A DNA stretch of 30,376 nucleotides from assembly GCA_031280795.1 (NCBI GenBank), contig JAITGF010000007.1, forward strand, positions 1 to 30,376, read 5' to 3'. Shown piece after piece: positions 15,869-25,257 of this stretch (its first letter is position 1; every line of letters starts with the position of its first letter). Below the pieces are notes generated by a model that saw only the letters and a program-made list of their open reading frames with translations, searched no databases and was not told the DNA's origin. The position numbers and the translations under genes were made by a program. This DNA is from Candidatus Ancillula prorhinotermitis (lineage in GTDB: Bacteria; Actinomycetota; Actinomycetes; Actinomycetales; Bifidobacteriaceae).

Positions 15869-15907
15869 TTATTTTACGCGCTCATTTTGTGCGCTCATTT
15901 TGTGCGC
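15869..15907. repeat. Three tandem 13-bp units at the prfB 3' end
   Basis: TCATTTTGTGCGC occurs at 15882-15894 and 15895-15907, preceded by a 10/13 match at 15869-15881. The rightmost unit encodes the last codons and stop of prfB; the others are silent duplicates in the 56-base gap between the convergent transglutaminase-like gene and prfB. Confidence 0.8.
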
Positions 15908-17013
15908 ATGGCTCGATACTTAATGCCAGACTCGATGAACATGCTTAAATTACCATCTAAAACAGCACCAGTCGCCGTCGTTTCTACACCAGTTCGGGTA
16001 TCTTTAACCATTTGGTACGGGTGCAGTACATAGTTTCGAATCTGGTCACCCCAGGAGGCTTTGATATCACCTGCCAAATCCTTACGTAACTCTGCCTCTT
16101 CAACTTGCTTCAACAGTAGCAAGCGGGATTGTAAAACGCGCATTGCAGCTGCACGATTTTGAATCTGGGACTTTTCATTTTGCATAGACACAACGATCCC
16201 CGTCGGTAAGTGTGTGATCCTTACCGCTGAATCCGTAGTGTTTACGGATTGTCCACCTGGTCCAGATGCTCTAAAAACGTCAATACGGATATCATTTTCG
16301 GGCACATCAATTTGGTCAGTCTCTTCAATCAGCGGAATCACTTCAACAGCGGCGAAAGACGTTTGACGCTTGCTCTGGGCGTTGAACGGCGATATGCGGA
16401 CCAAACGGTGAGTGCCAGCCTCAAATGCTAACTCACCAAAAGCGTATGGCTCTTGAACCTCGAATGTTGCAGACTTGATGCCAGCTTCATCGCCGTAGGA
16501 TATATCGCCAATTTGATACTTATACCCCTCTGACTCACACCAACGCGTATACATACGCAGGAGCATTTGAGCCCAATCTTGCGCTTCCACCCCACCGGCA
16601 CCAGAGCGAATTGTCACCACAGCTTCACGAGCGTCGAACTTGCCGTTGAGCAAGGTTTTTACCTGCAGACTTTCCGCATTTTTCAACACTTTCTTCAGCT
16701 CGACTTCAGCATCGGCGCGCTCCTCGTTCGCCTCATTTTTTTCACCGTTCATCTCAAGCTCTTGAATCATCTGCCAGTAAGCTTCGATATCTGCGATTGA
16801 ACGCTCTAAAGTTGTCACACTAGCTAGCTCTGACTTTAAGCGGGAAAGGTTAGTAGTTAATTTTTGCGCACGCGCTTGGTCGTTCCATAGATCTGGGTCG
16901 GCAACTTTTGCCTCAAGTGCGTCAATATCATCGGCAATTTTTGCGGGCTTCTTCACAGCGGCAATCTGCTTGAATATGTTATGCAGATCGGATATACTAG
17001 TTTCAAAATCCAT
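15895..17013 (-). CDS. prfB: Peptide chain release factor 2
   Basis: RF2 terminates translation at UGA and UAA. The 372 residues contain the N-terminal helical domain, the SPF stop-codon reading motif (VRISPFNAQ) and the GGQ motif (ASGPGGQSVN) that enters the peptidyl transferase centre. The gene is one continuous frame with no CTTTGA programmed-frameshift site, as in other actinobacteria, so there is no frameshift autoregulation. Its ATG overlaps the sucD stop as TAATG, which indicates a sucC-sucD-prfB operon. The end of the gene lies within a tandem 13-bp repeat. Confidence 0.97.
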   Translation of the reverse strand: MDFETSISDLHNIFKQIAAVKKPAKIADDIDALEAKVADPDLWNDQARAQKLTTNLSRLKSELASVTTLERSIADIEAYWQMIQELEMNGEKNEANEERADAEVELKKVLKNAESLQVKTLLNGKFDAREAVVTIRSGAGGVEAQDWAQMLLRMYTRWCESEGYKYQIGDISYGDEAGIKSATFEVQEPYAFGELAFEAGTHRLVRISPFNAQSKRQTSFAAVEVIPLIEETDQIDVPENDIRIDVFRASGPGGQSVNTTDSAVRITHLPTGIVVSMQNEKSQIQNRAAAMRVLQSRLLLLKQVEEAELRKDLAGDIKASWGDQIRNYVLHPYQMVKDTRTGVETTATGAVLDGNLSMFIESGIKYRAMRTK

Positions 17014-17972
17014 TAGGCACCGTCATTCTGAATGCCATCTAAACATACATCGCCGCTTGGGTTTCCTGCAGCCAAAACACGTTGCACTTGCCATGCCACA
17101 TCTTCAGGGGTCTTCCCCACTTTTACGCCCACACTTTCTAAAGCGCTGATCTTATCGCTCGCCCTCCCACTTGAAGCGGACACTATTGCACCAGCGTGCC
17201 CCATTGTCTTGCCTTCAGGGGCAGCGACTCCGGCGATATATGCAACTACCGGCTTTTTAACATGCTCACTTATATAGCGCGCAGCTTGCTCTTCAGCGTC
17301 CCCTCCAATCTCGCCGATTAAGATTATAGCTGAAATATCGCCATCGGACTCAAAATCCTTTAGTGCGTCGATGTAGTTTGTGCCCGGAGAAACGTCCCCC
17401 CCAATGCCGATGCAAGTTTTGAACCCCACCTCACCAAGCTGCTCTAGCATCTGATATGTCAAAGTACCAGATTTTGAAACCAACCCAAGCGGGCCGAACC
17501 CTTTTGACAATTTATCAGGGATGATACCAAGGTTATCTGAAACGTTTGAGTCATCAGCGTTAAAGAACACTACACCTGGGCAGTTGGGGCCGACGATTTG
17601 TATACGCCTTCCTATTTGGGCGCTTTTCTGATGGGCATAAGTATTGAAGTAAATTGAATCAGCTTGGGCGATCCCCTCTGTAATGATAACGATGACTTCA
17701 AGCTGTGCATCAACAGCTTCGATAATCGCATCTTTGGCGAATGCGGGTGGCACGAAAATTACACTTGCATTGGCGTTAGTGGCCCTTTTGGCATCATCGA
17801 CACTTTTGAAGACTGGAATTGGCTCACCGTCGAAGTCGACAATTTCCCCTTGTTTTCGCGGATTAACCCCAGCGACAATTTTAGTACCGCACTTTAGCAT
17901 ACGAAGTGTGTGTTTCATCCCCTGGGCGCCCGTCATGCCTTGGACGACTACCTTTAAGTTCCTACGACTCAT
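17013..17972 (-). CDS. sucD: Succinyl-CoA ligase alpha subunit
   Basis: This subunit binds CoA and carries the phosphorylated histidine; with SucC it interconverts succinyl-CoA and succinate with ATP/GDP formation. Motifs are VVQGMTGAQGMKHT (CoA Rossmann loop), GPNCPGVV, SKSGTLTYQ, and the active His in KTMGHAGAIVSASSG. The ATG at 17972 follows AAGGGG by five bases; GTG at 17978 is the alternative. It overlaps the end of sucC by 11 bases, so translation is coupled. Confidence 0.96.
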   Translation of the reverse strand: MSRRNLKVVVQGMTGAQGMKHTLRMLKCGTKIVAGVNPRKQGEIVDFDGEPIPVFKSVDDAKRATNANASVIFVPPAFAKDAIIEAVDAQLEVIVIITEGIAQADSIYFNTYAHQKSAQIGRRIQIVGPNCPGVVFFNADDSNVSDNLGIIPDKLSKGFGPLGLVSKSGTLTYQMLEQLGEVGFKTCIGIGGDVSPGTNYIDALKDFESDGDISAIILIGEIGGDAEEQAARYISEHVKKPVVAYIAGVAAPEGKTMGHAGAIVSASSGRASDKISALESVGVKVGKTPEDVAWQVQRVLAAGNPSGDVCLDGIQNDGA

Positions 17973-19212
17973 TTTCACCCCTTAAAATTTCGTCTCCTGA
18001 AGTTTCATTATGCGCAATTTCAACTGCTTTTCGAGCGGCTTCAATTTGGTCGTCAAATACGTAAACATTTTCCAAGTGGGCATCGCTGAGTGCTTTCAAA
18101 CCAGCCTTAGCCTCATTGCCAGCAAAACGCACCACCAGTGCACGCTCATTTGTATCTGTCTTCGAATCGCTTGCGGGACTCATAGTTTTCAAGTTTTCTA
18201 CCGCTGCGATAATGCCACCAGCAACTAAAGTGCACTGGGTAAGTCCACCGAAGATGTTAATGAAGACCACCTTAACCTGGGGGTCATTTAAGACTAGGCT
18301 TAATGCGTTTTGCATGTGTTTTTGCGAGGCTCCACCACCAATATCTAAGAAGTTCGCCGCTTTGACGCCAAAACTTGCCCCCACCTGGCTGACGATATCA
18401 AGCGTCGACATTACTAAGCCTGCCCCATTTCCAATAACCCCTACGCTTCCTTCGAGATGCACATAGGCCAAATTGTCTCGCCTCGCCTGAGCGACTAAAG
18501 GGTTATCTTCTTCGGAGATGGCAAAGCGCTCAAAAAGTTCAGCTTGGCGAAATTTGGCGTTATCATCAAGCGAGACCTTAGCATCGAGTGCATACACCTT
18601 TTCGCTATCTGTGTCGCTTATATCATCAATAACCAATGCTAATGGATTTATTTCAACAAGAGTTGCATCGACACTTTTGTACGCCTTCCAGAGCTTCATA
18701 GCAATCTGAACCACTTGATCTAAAACATCTCCTTCAAAGCCGGCAATTCTCGCAGCCGTATAGCATATATCGTCAGTCAGGCCAGTCAGGCAAGAAAAAT
18801 GATAGCGCGTAAGGTCTTCCGGATGTTCGAATGCCAGTTTTTCAATATCTACGCCGCCATATTTCGAAAGAAGCAACAGGTATTGGTCAGCACTGCGATC
18901 AAAAGTAATTGATACGTAGTACTCCTCGACAATCTTGACGGCAGGCACAGCTAGTACTCGAGCTGCTTTATGACCGTTGATGTTCATTCCAATCATACCC
19001 GCTAGAGTAGTTCTCAATTCATTGGCATCATGTACAATCTTCACTCCGCCAGCTAGACCTCTCCCACCAGTCCTTACCTGAGCTTTTAGCGCACTCGGGA
19101 AGGTGAATGATGAATCAGGTGTGAAGGCTTTATCATCTATCAAAACGCCCGCGTGCAAAGGTATATCGTAAAGCTGCAATAACTCACGAGCCTGATACTC
19201 ATACAAATCCAT
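17962..19212 (-). CDS. sucC: Succinyl-CoA ligase beta subunit
   Basis: The nucleotide-binding beta subunit has an ATP-grasp fold. It opens with MDLYEYQARELLQLYDIP, then KAQVRTGGRGLAGGV (nucleotide loop), VDATLVEINPLAL with metal-binding residues, GSVGVIGNGAGL and FINIFGGLTQC. Length is 416 residues. The ATG at 19212 is eight bases after TATAAT of a TGTGGTATAAT promoter and lacks a ribosome binding site, so the mRNA is leaderless or nearly so. It heads the sucC-sucD-prfB operon. Confidence 0.96.
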   Translation of the reverse strand: MDLYEYQARELLQLYDIPLHAGVLIDDKAFTPDSSFTFPSALKAQVRTGGRGLAGGVKIVHDANELRTTLAGMIGMNINGHKAARVLAVPAVKIVEEYYVSITFDRSADQYLLLLSKYGGVDIEKLAFEHPEDLTRYHFSCLTGLTDDICYTAARIAGFEGDVLDQVVQIAMKLWKAYKSVDATLVEINPLALVIDDISDTDSEKVYALDAKVSLDDNAKFRQAELFERFAISEEDNPLVAQARRDNLAYVHLEGSVGVIGNGAGLVMSTLDIVSQVGASFGVKAANFLDIGGGASQKHMQNALSLVLNDPQVKVVFINIFGGLTQCTLVAGGIIAAVENLKTMSPASDSKTDTNERALVVRFAGNEAKAGLKALSDAHLENVYVFDDQIEAARKAVEIAHNETSGDEILRGENES

Positions 19213-19220
19213 TTACTCTA

Positions 19221-19231
19221 ATTATACCACA
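19221..19231 (-). promoter_or_regulatory. sucCD-prfB extended -10 promoter
   Basis: TGTGGTATAAT (TATAAT at 19226-19221, minus) fills the 20-base gap between cinA and sucC, with the ATG eight bases on. Confidence 0.7.
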
Positions 19232-19232
19232 T

Positions 19233-19754
19233 TTATAAGTTCTCGATCAGCATTTTCAGCGCGTTTTTTGAAGTAAGTTCCATCACTTCTTCACGCGCAA
19301 TAATATGCTCATCGTTAAATCGGAACTCTTGTACAAGCTTTCGTTTTGGTGTAATTACACAAATGTAGACCAATCCATCATTTACGTCTGCTACCCCACC
19401 GCCAGCAAACCCTGTGGTTGCAATGCAGCAGTCAGTGCCAAATAAACCCAAAGCTCCACTTGCCATCTGCCAGGCAACTTCAGGGTGTACAGCCCCGAAG
19501 CTCAGCAGTAAAGTTGGCTCTACCTTTAGTAATTCACGCTTCGCTTGAGTCTGGTACGCTACCACTGTTCCAGCTAGATATTTAGAAGCGCCAGGCGTTA
19601 ATGCAATCGAGTTTGAAACTAACCCTGCAGTCAATGATTCGGCGGTGCAAACAGTGAAGCGTTTGCGCAAAAGCATCTTTCCTACCTCTGCGCTAAGCTC
19701 TTTTAACGTTATTTTAGCTAAGTCATTGCTTGCGAAAACATCTTGATTTACCAT
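19233..19754 (-). CDS. pncC: CinA C-terminal-type nicotinamide-nucleotide amidase
   Basis: PncC/CinA-C proteins deamidate nicotinamide mononucleotide for NAD salvage. The 173 residues contain VCTAESLTAGLVSNSI, GASKYLAGTVVAYQTQAKRELL, GAVHPEVAWQMA and ATTGFAGGG, in the family order. The N-terminal molybdopterin-like domain of full CinA is absent, as in stand-alone PncC. The last glycine motif is slightly altered (family GIAGPGG). The ATG at 19754 has no ribosome binding site but is six bases after TAGGAT, so it may be leaderless. sucC follows after 20 bases with its own promoter. Confidence 0.9.
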   Translation of the reverse strand: MVNQDVFASNDLAKITLKELSAEVGKMLLRKRFTVCTAESLTAGLVSNSIALTPGASKYLAGTVVAYQTQAKRELLKVEPTLLLSFGAVHPEVAWQMASGALGLFGTDCCIATTGFAGGGVADVNDGLVYICVITPKRKLVQEFRFNDEHIIAREEVMELTSKNALKMLIENL

Positions 19755-19810
19755 TGGATTATCCTATTCTGCATGCCGACCATGTACCACCAATCCGTAT
19801 GCCATATATA

Positions 19811-20140
19811 TCAGTCATCCACTGCAGCCCAGACGACATCGCCCAACGAATCCCGAATATCTTTTGCGCTAAAGGGCAGATGTTTTGCCACTTCGTGCGC
19901 ACGCGTTCCCGACTCGTCAATCAATCCACCGTCTAGGGCAGTATCGTATTGCATCTCATTTCGCACAAGCTTCAACCAAGTTTCCCCACTCATTTCCACA
20001 ACGTTTGGTGGTGTTCCACGTCGGTGATTAACACCTTCGATGCACGATATGGCAGCAAAGGGCACGATTCTGAGCTCAACGCTATTTCCTGGAGCTAAGC
20101 GTTTCAGGGTATTTAGCGTCGCAATGACCTCTGCCTTCAC
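19811..20140 (-). CDS. SCP2-like (sterol carrier family) small protein of actinobacterial type
   Basis: The 109-residue protein carries VPFAAISCIEGVNHRRGTPPNVVEMSGETWL and SGTRAHEVAKHLPF, in part the conserved HxRGTPPNVVE core and the SGTRA motif of the small actinobacterial SCP2-related family. These proteins are assumed to bind a hydrophobic ligand, but no reaction is known. The GTG start at 20140 is three bases after the glnK stop, so it is translated with amtB-glnK. In other actinobacteria the next gene is often glnD; here it is this protein. The family call is from memory of the motif. Confidence 0.75.
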   Translation of the reverse strand: MKAEVIATLNTLKRLAPGNSVELRIVPFAAISCIEGVNHRRGTPPNVVEMSGETWLKLVRNEMQYDTALDGGLIDESGTRAHEVAKHLPFSAKDIRDSLGDVVWAAVDD

Positions 20141-20143
20141 TGA

Positions 20144-20482
20144 TTAAATTGCGGCAGCACCACGCTCGCCAGTTCGAATACGGACTAGCTCTTCAACGTG
20201 AGTTATCCAAATCTTTCCATCACCGATGTTTCCGGAGGCGGCGGCATTTAAAATAATACTTGCCACCACTCCAGCATCTTGATCATCACAGACAACTTCT
20301 ATACGAGTCTTAGGTATGAAATCGACCTTATACTCAGCACCTCGGTAAATCTCAGTATGCCCCTTTTGGCGCCCAAAGCCACGTACGTCAGATACGGTAA
20401 TACCGTGAACTCCAGCCTTTTCTAGGTTTACCTTTACATCTTCAGTACGATTCGGCTGAATAATTGCAGTTACTAGTTTCAT
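20144..20482 (-). CDS. glnK: Nitrogen regulatory PII protein
   Basis: PII proteins sense 2-oxoglutarate, ATP/ADP and nitrogen status, and bind AmtB. The 112 residues show MKLVTAIIQPNRTEDVK, the T loop with Tyr51 (RGAEYKVDFIPKTR), the site modified by uridylylation or adenylylation, and GDGKIWITHVEELVRIRTGERGAAA. GAAAGGAAAA precedes the ATG. It is 11 bases after amtB, the classic amtB-glnK pair. Confidence 0.97.
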   Translation of the reverse strand: MKLVTAIIQPNRTEDVKVNLEKAGVHGITVSDVRGFGRQKGHTEIYRGAEYKVDFIPKTRIEVVCDDQDAGVVASIILNAAASGNIGDGKIWITHVEELVRIRTGERGAAAI

Positions 20483-20493
20483 TTTTTCCTTTC

Positions 20494-21864
20494 TTAAGCC
20501 CTTGTAGATGCTTGTACAAAATCGTAAGCAGTTTCACCATGGTCGGCATAATCAATACCAGCCATTTCATCACCTTTACTTATTCGCCATCCTACTGTGC
20601 GCTCTAGTATGAAGGCGATGATTGCCGTAACTACCATCGAATAAATAATTGTCACCAAAGTAACGATAACTTGAGCAAGTAGTTGGTTTACTGAACCACT
20701 ATACAGGAGACCGGTATCAACCGCGAAGAAACCGATTGCAATCGTGCCAATCAGACCACCAGTGAAATGCACACCGACCACATCTAGTGAGTCATCAAAC
20801 TGGAACTTGTATTTTAGGCCGACGGCTAAACAGCAGATAGCGCCAGCGATTACTCCAAGAAGAAGGGCAAAACCTGGACTCACTACATCAGCAGCTGGAG
20901 TGATTGCCACCAAACCTGCTACAATGCCCGATGCTGCTCCTAAAGATGTGAATTTACCATAGCGCAGGCGCTCAGTGATCAACCACCCAAGAGCTGCGGC
21001 GCCAGTGGCAGCAGTTGTACTTACCCAAGCGTATCCAGCTGTACCATTTGCGCCAAAAGCTGACCCAGCATTGAATCCAAACCAACCAAACCAGAGTAGG
21101 AACGCACCTAACATCACAAATGGTACGTTATGTGGGCGAGTTGGCTCTTTTGTGAAACCTTTTCGCTTGCCGATGATTAGTACTATTACCAATGCTGCAA
21201 TACCGGCGTTGATGTGCACAACAGTACCGCCGGCAAAATCGTGTGGTGCTACATTGGCAGTAAAGTCGTCTCCAGTTCCAAAACCTCCAAATATCAAAGA
21301 AGTTAATGAATTCTGTGCGCTTGAAAGTAGCCCACCACCCCACACCATGTGCGCAACTGGAGAGTACACCAAAGTAATCCATAATGACACGAACACCATC
21401 CAAGTTGAGAATTTAACGCGCTCGGCAATTGCACCCGAAATTAACGCCACCGTAATCATAGCAAATGTAATCTGAAAAGCTACATCGATACTTGAGGCAT
21501 ATGCAGCAGCATTTTCTGCCGGTATCGAAGTAAAGACGCCACCATCTGATTCAATGACACCACTTAACAAAAAGCTTTCAAACGGGTTGTTGAATATTCC
21601 TGCCACATCTTCCGTTCCGTATGCTATCGACCAACCCCAAAGAGGCCAAATAACTGCTACGACCACCATTGCTCCAGTGGAGAGCATCAACATGTTTAAT
21701 ATTGACTTACTGCGACACATGCCTCCGTAAAAGAATGCTACAGCAGGCGTCATCAAGAAAACGAAGGATGCGGCAGTTAGCATCCACGCTCCATTAGCAG
21801 CTCCAAAGGCAGCGCTTGGCGTTGGTGTGACGTCAGCAGCTAAGTTTATAATATGTTCAATCAT
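20494..21864 (-). CDS. amtB: Ammonium transporter
   Basis: This membrane channel for ammonium has 456 residues and about 11 helices. Visible features are AFFYGGMCRSKSILNMLM early on, the conserved Asp and first pore His in DFAGGTVVHINAG, and the second pore His in DVVGVHFTGGLIG. AGAAAGGGA precedes the ATG, and an extended -10 lies 25 bases upstream. It is followed by glnK, which gates this transporter. Confidence 0.97.
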   Translation of the reverse strand: MIEHIINLAADVTPTPSAAFGAANGAWMLTAASFVFLMTPAVAFFYGGMCRSKSILNMLMLSTGAMVVVAVIWPLWGWSIAYGTEDVAGIFNNPFESFLLSGVIESDGGVFTSIPAENAAAYASSIDVAFQITFAMITVALISGAIAERVKFSTWMVFVSLWITLVYSPVAHMVWGGGLLSSAQNSLTSLIFGGFGTGDDFTANVAPHDFAGGTVVHINAGIAALVIVLIIGKRKGFTKEPTRPHNVPFVMLGAFLLWFGWFGFNAGSAFGANGTAGYAWVSTTAATGAAALGWLITERLRYGKFTSLGAASGIVAGLVAITPAADVVSPGFALLLGVIAGAICCLAVGLKYKFQFDDSLDVVGVHFTGGLIGTIAIGFFAVDTGLLYSGSVNQLLAQVIVTLVTIIYSMVVTAIIAFILERTVGWRISKGDEMAGIDYADHGETAYDFVQASTRA

Positions 21865-21888
21865 TTATCCCTTTCTCAATATATGTGT

Positions 21889-21897
21889 ATTATAGCA
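21889..21897 (-). promoter_or_regulatory. amtB-glnK extended -10 promoter
   Basis: TGCTATAAT on the minus strand (TATAAT at 21894-21889). A leader of about 17 bases includes AGAAAGGGA before the ATG at 21864, so this unit, unlike many here, has a normal leader. No -35 match. Confidence 0.6.
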
Positions 21898-21925
21898 TTT
21901 TTTCTTCGTATGTGTAAGTAAAATG

Positions 21926-22876
21926 TTAAGATTTGTTAAGCCTTCGCCTCTTTCGAAAGGCTTTGCGTAAATGAAGTTTAGCTCGTTGACGAAATGGTGA
22001 CATACTACCGCCGTCAGACCAAAGATCACTAATAAACTGCTTTTTCATCCTTTCAAAACGCCTCATATACGGTTTTCTCAGTGCGTGAAGTGGGTACCAA
22101 ACCACTAAGAAAATAACCTTACTCATTTTAGCACCGATCGTAGCAGGCATATCATGCTTCTCAAAAGTTGTAATCATCCGCTGCTGATATGCTTTGAAAT
22201 CTTTGAAATTATCCTCAATTCGCCTAGCAGACATACCAGCAATCATTTGCTGAACATATACAACTTTATAGCTGTGCTCTGCAAAATGAATTGAAATATC
22301 AATATCTTCATGCAAAACATCTTCTTTGTCTAGGCAGAATTCTCTGCCGATTGATGCCCAAGCCTTTTGCCTAATCGCCATATTCGTACCGAACATCATC
22401 GGCACAACGTTTGATCGGCGTTGGATAAACTTACGAATTGCATTATCGCGCTTGTAAGAAAAGCGGCGTAGTGGCATATCATAATACGTAACCGGACCAG
22501 TTGCTCCCATAACTTTGGGGTCTTTGAAGGCCGTTGCAACCGCTTTCGTCCACCCGGGGCTTAAAATTGCATCAGCGTCAATCCTACCCAAAATATCACC
22601 AGTCGCAGAGGCAAAGCCTAAGTTTCGCGTCGGAATTAAGCCCTGAACTTGGTCTTGCTTCAAAATTGAAATTTGACCTTTGCGCTTGGGGAACTTCTTT
22701 TCGTACCCTCGTTTAAAAGCTTGTACCTGTTTTAAGGTGTTATCCTTAGACAGATTATCCACTACAATAATCTCCTTTGCCTGCAACTCCTGATCGACAC
22801 AAGACTGCAGGCAAGGGATTATCGTTTCGCCTTCATTGTAGGCGGGAATAATAATCGAGATGCTAAGATCTGACAA
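21926..22876 (-). CDS. Family 2 glycosyltransferase
   Basis: A GT-A fold family 2 transferase of 316 residues. ISIIIPAYNEGETIIPCLQS is the nucleotide-sugar binding start, GRIDADAIL holds the DxD metal motif, and HEDIDISIH is the catalytic ED-type motif. A hydrophobic stretch near residues 252-268 and an Arg/Lys-rich tail suggest peripheral membrane contact. TTG at 22876 directly follows the pnp stop, and AAGGTGAG inside the pnp end can serve as ribosome binding site, so the two genes are co-translated. Acceptor and sugar are unknown; envelope polysaccharide or glycolipid synthesis is likely. Confidence 0.88.
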   Translation of the reverse strand: MSDLSISIIIPAYNEGETIIPCLQSCVDQELQAKEIIVVDNLSKDNTLKQVQAFKRGYEKKFPKRKGQISILKQDQVQGLIPTRNLGFASATGDILGRIDADAILSPGWTKAVATAFKDPKVMGATGPVTYYDMPLRRFSYKRDNAIRKFIQRRSNVVPMMFGTNMAIRQKAWASIGREFCLDKEDVLHEDIDISIHFAEHSYKVVYVQQMIAGMSARRIEDNFKDFKAYQQRMITTFEKHDMPATIGAKMSKVIFLVVWYPLHALRKPYMRRFERMKKQFISDLWSDGGSMSPFRQRAKLHLRKAFRKRRRLNKS

Positions 22877-25114
22877 TTACTCACCTTCAACAAGTGTTAA
22901 GTTGTACTTACCGCGATTATCAATCTCCGCAACTTTCACTTTAAGAATTTGCCCAACTTCAACAACATCTTCAACTGCCTCAATACGCTTGCCATCATTT
23001 AGCGAACGCATTTTTGTGACGTGAAGAAGGCCATCGATGCCAGGTGTTAACGATATGAATGCCCCAAATGGCGCAGCTTTGACGACTTTACCATCGAAAA
23101 CGTCACCAATCTCAGGGCGAATCGGGTTAGCAATTGCATTAATCTTTGCTTTAGCCGCTTCTGCTGCTGAACCGACGGTAGAAGCAATGTATACTGTACC
23201 ATCTTCTTCAATCGATATTTCAGCCCCAGTTTCCTCTTGGATGCCTTGAATTACCTTACCTTTAGGGCCAATTACCTCACCAATCTTGTCGGTCGGGATT
23301 GATACAGAAATGATACGTGGCGCAGTTTCTGGCATCACAGCTGGTGCGCTGATTGCAGCATTAAGTACATCTAAGATCTTCAAACGAGCTTCTTTAGCCT
23401 GGCTAAGCGCTCCGGCAAGAACGTCCGACGGAATACCATCAAGCTTAGTGTCGAGCTGAATCGAAGTGATGAACTCAGAAGTACCAGCGACTTTGAAGTC
23501 CATATCGCCAAAAGCATCTTCCGCACCGAGGATGTCGGTTAGAGTCTTGTAGCGAGTTTCGCCATCAACCACATCGGAGACTAGCCCCATCGCGATACCT
23601 GCCACAGATGCTCTTAGAGGCACACCAGCTGCAAGCATTGCTAAAGTTGATGCACAAACTGACCCCATTGAAGTAGAGCCGTTCGAGCTTAGTGCTTCAG
23701 AAACTTGACGAATTGCATATGGAAATTCATCTTTAGACGGTAAAACTGGCACTAATGCGCGCTCGGCTAGGTTGCCGTGGCCAATTTCACGACGCTTTGG
23801 AGAGCCTACACGACCTGTCTCACCAGTTGAATATGGTGGGAAGTTATAGTGATGCATGTATCGAACTTGCTTTACTGGTGAAAGTGTATCAAGCTCTTGC
23901 ATCATCTTCAACGTTGCAAGAGTTGTAACGCCAAGGATTTGAGTTTCACCACGTTGGAACAATGCCGAACCGTGTACGCGTGGCAACACGTTGATTTCAG
24001 CGCTAAGAGGGCGAATCTCATTTAGTGCACGCCCGTCAATACGATAATCTTGCGTAAGGATGCGGCGACGAACTAGATTCTTTTGCACGCTCTTGAAGGC
24101 ATTACCGATTTCAATTTCGCGACCTTTAAGCGGTGCAAAATTATTCTCATCTTCAGGATTCCCAGCCAAAGATAAAAGAAGATCTTCTTTTATCTTCGAA
24201 ATTGCCTCTTCGCGAGCAGCTTTGTCAGCAGTGTTATAAGCTTCTTCGAGGCGCCCGATTGCGAAACCTTCGACTTGGGCATAATCAGAATCGAGATACT
24301 CAGGGAAGATGGGATATTCGCGCTCTTCTTTTGCAGCAACACGCTTAAGTTCAAGCTGTGCTAAGCAAAGTGCCTTAATGTGAGGTTTTGCTGCTTCTAG
24401 ACCAGCGGTCACAACACTTTCATCTGGTTTTGGCTGACCAGCTTCGATCAGCTTCCATGCGCTATCAGTCGCACCAGCCTCAATCATTGCGATTGCCACA
24501 TCTGAATTCGGATCATCTGGGTTGATGATACGACCAGCAACGGTAATCTGGAAAACGGCGCGCTCCATTTCAGAGACGCGTGGGAACGCTACCCATTGGC
24601 CGTCGATTAACGCGAGTCTAGTTCCCGAAACGGGACCTGAGAATTGAATACCGGAAATCATTGTCGATGCCGACGCTGCATTAATAGCAAGCACGTCATA
24701 AGCATCATCTGGATGGAGCGCTAGAATGGTTTCAATAACTTGTACTTCATTGCGGATACGCTTGTCGAAAAGCGGACGAAGCGGGCGGTCGATGATACGA
24801 CATGCCAAAATTGCATCAGTTGATGGGCGTCCTTCACGGCGGAAATAACCACCTGGTATGCGCCCTGCGGAATACATCTTCTCTTCAACATCAACAGTCA
24901 GTGGGAAGAAATCGAAATTTTCGCGTGGTTGCGACGAAATTGTAGTAGTAGACAAGACCATAGTTTCATCATCTAGAAAAGCTGTTACAGCACCATCGGC
25001 CTGGTCAGCTAGGCGTCCAGTTTCAAAGCGAACTTTACGCGAGCCAAAGCTTCCATTGTCGATAAATGCTTCAGCAAATTTGTCTTGTCCTTTGATGGGA
25101 TATTTATCACTCAT
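22877..25114 (-). CDS. pnp: Polyribonucleotide nucleotidyltransferase
   Basis: PNPase degrades RNA 3' to 5' by phosphorolysis. The 745 residues contain two RNase PH-like domains (first from [17 protein letters not shown], with [11 protein letters not shown]; second with [15 protein letters not shown] and [15 protein letters not shown]), a KH domain ([15 protein letters not shown]) and an S1 domain ([18 protein letters not shown]) ending at LVEGE. The ATG at 25114 has AAAGG 13 bases upstream. An 88-base leader follows a consensus promoter, consistent with the leader autoregulation known for pnp elsewhere. A glycosyltransferase is coupled behind it. Confidence 0.97.
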   Translation of the reverse strand: MSDKYPIKGQDKFAEAFIDNGSFGSRKVRFETGRLADQADGAVTAFLDDETMVLSTTTISSQPRENFDFFPLTVDVEEKMYSAGRIPGGYFRREGRPSTDAILACRIIDRPLRPLFDKRIRNEVQVIETILALHPDDAYDVLAINAASASTMISGIQFSGPVSGTRLALIDGQWVAFPRVSEMERAVFQITVAGRIINPDDPNSDVAIAMIEAGATDSAWKLIEAGQPKPDESVVTAGLEAAKPHIKALCLAQLELKRVAAKEEREYPIFPEYLDSDYAQVEGFAIGRLEEAYNTADKAAREEAISKIKEDLLLSLAGNPEDENNFAPLKGREIEIGNAFKSVQKNLVRRRILTQDYRIDGRALNEIRPLSAEINVLPRVHGSALFQRGETQILGVTTLATLKMMQELDTLSPVKQVRYMHHYNFPPYSTGETGRVGSPKRREIGHGNLAERALVPVLPSKDEFPYAIRQVSEALSSNGSTSMGSVCASTLAMLAAGVPLRASVAGIAMGLVSDVVDGETRYKTLTDILGAEDAFGDMDFKVAGTSEFITSIQLDTKLDGIPSDVLAGALSQAKEARLKILDVLNAAISAPAVMPETAPRIISVSIPTDKIGEVIGPKGKVIQGIQEETGAEISIEEDGTVYIASTVGSAAEAAKAKINAIANPIRPEIGDVFDGKVVKAAPFGAFISLTPGIDGLLHVTKMRSLNDGKRIEAVEDVVEVGQILKVKVAEIDNRGKYNLTLVEGE

Positions 25115-25208
25115 TATTTATTTGTACCTTTCGAATACGCGCCCAACTTTCTGGATCCTCTATGTCCAGCCTCAGCTAAGCTACAATATAACTTTTATAT
25201 CTACACTT

Positions 25209-25238
25209 ATTATAACATATTTACCATTTATGTGTCAA
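25209..25238 (-). promoter_or_regulatory. pnp promoter (TTGACA-18-TATAAT)
   Basis: TTGACA (25238-25233) and TATGTTATAAT (TATAAT at 25214-25209) are 18 bases apart on the minus strand, a near-perfect vegetative promoter. It overlaps the upstream part of the divergent ilvD promoter, so the two may compete for polymerase. Confidence 0.8.
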
Positions 25239-25240
25239 AT

Positions 25241-25251
25241 TGTGGTATAAT
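25241..25251 (+). promoter_or_regulatory. ilvD leaderless extended -10 promoter
   Basis: TGTGGTATAAT with TATAAT at 25246-25251, six bases before the ilvD ATG at 25258. TTACCA at 25221-25226 is a weak -35 candidate at 19 bases. Confidence 0.75.
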
Positions 25252-25257
25252 AATGAT

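Noticed and set aside
15895..17013. Programmed frameshift in prfB
   Set aside because: The gene is a single uninterrupted frame without CTTTGA.
25240..25257. Upstream TTG start for ilvD
   Set aside because: These codons are the TGTGGTATAAT promoter itself; a transcript from it would not contain them.
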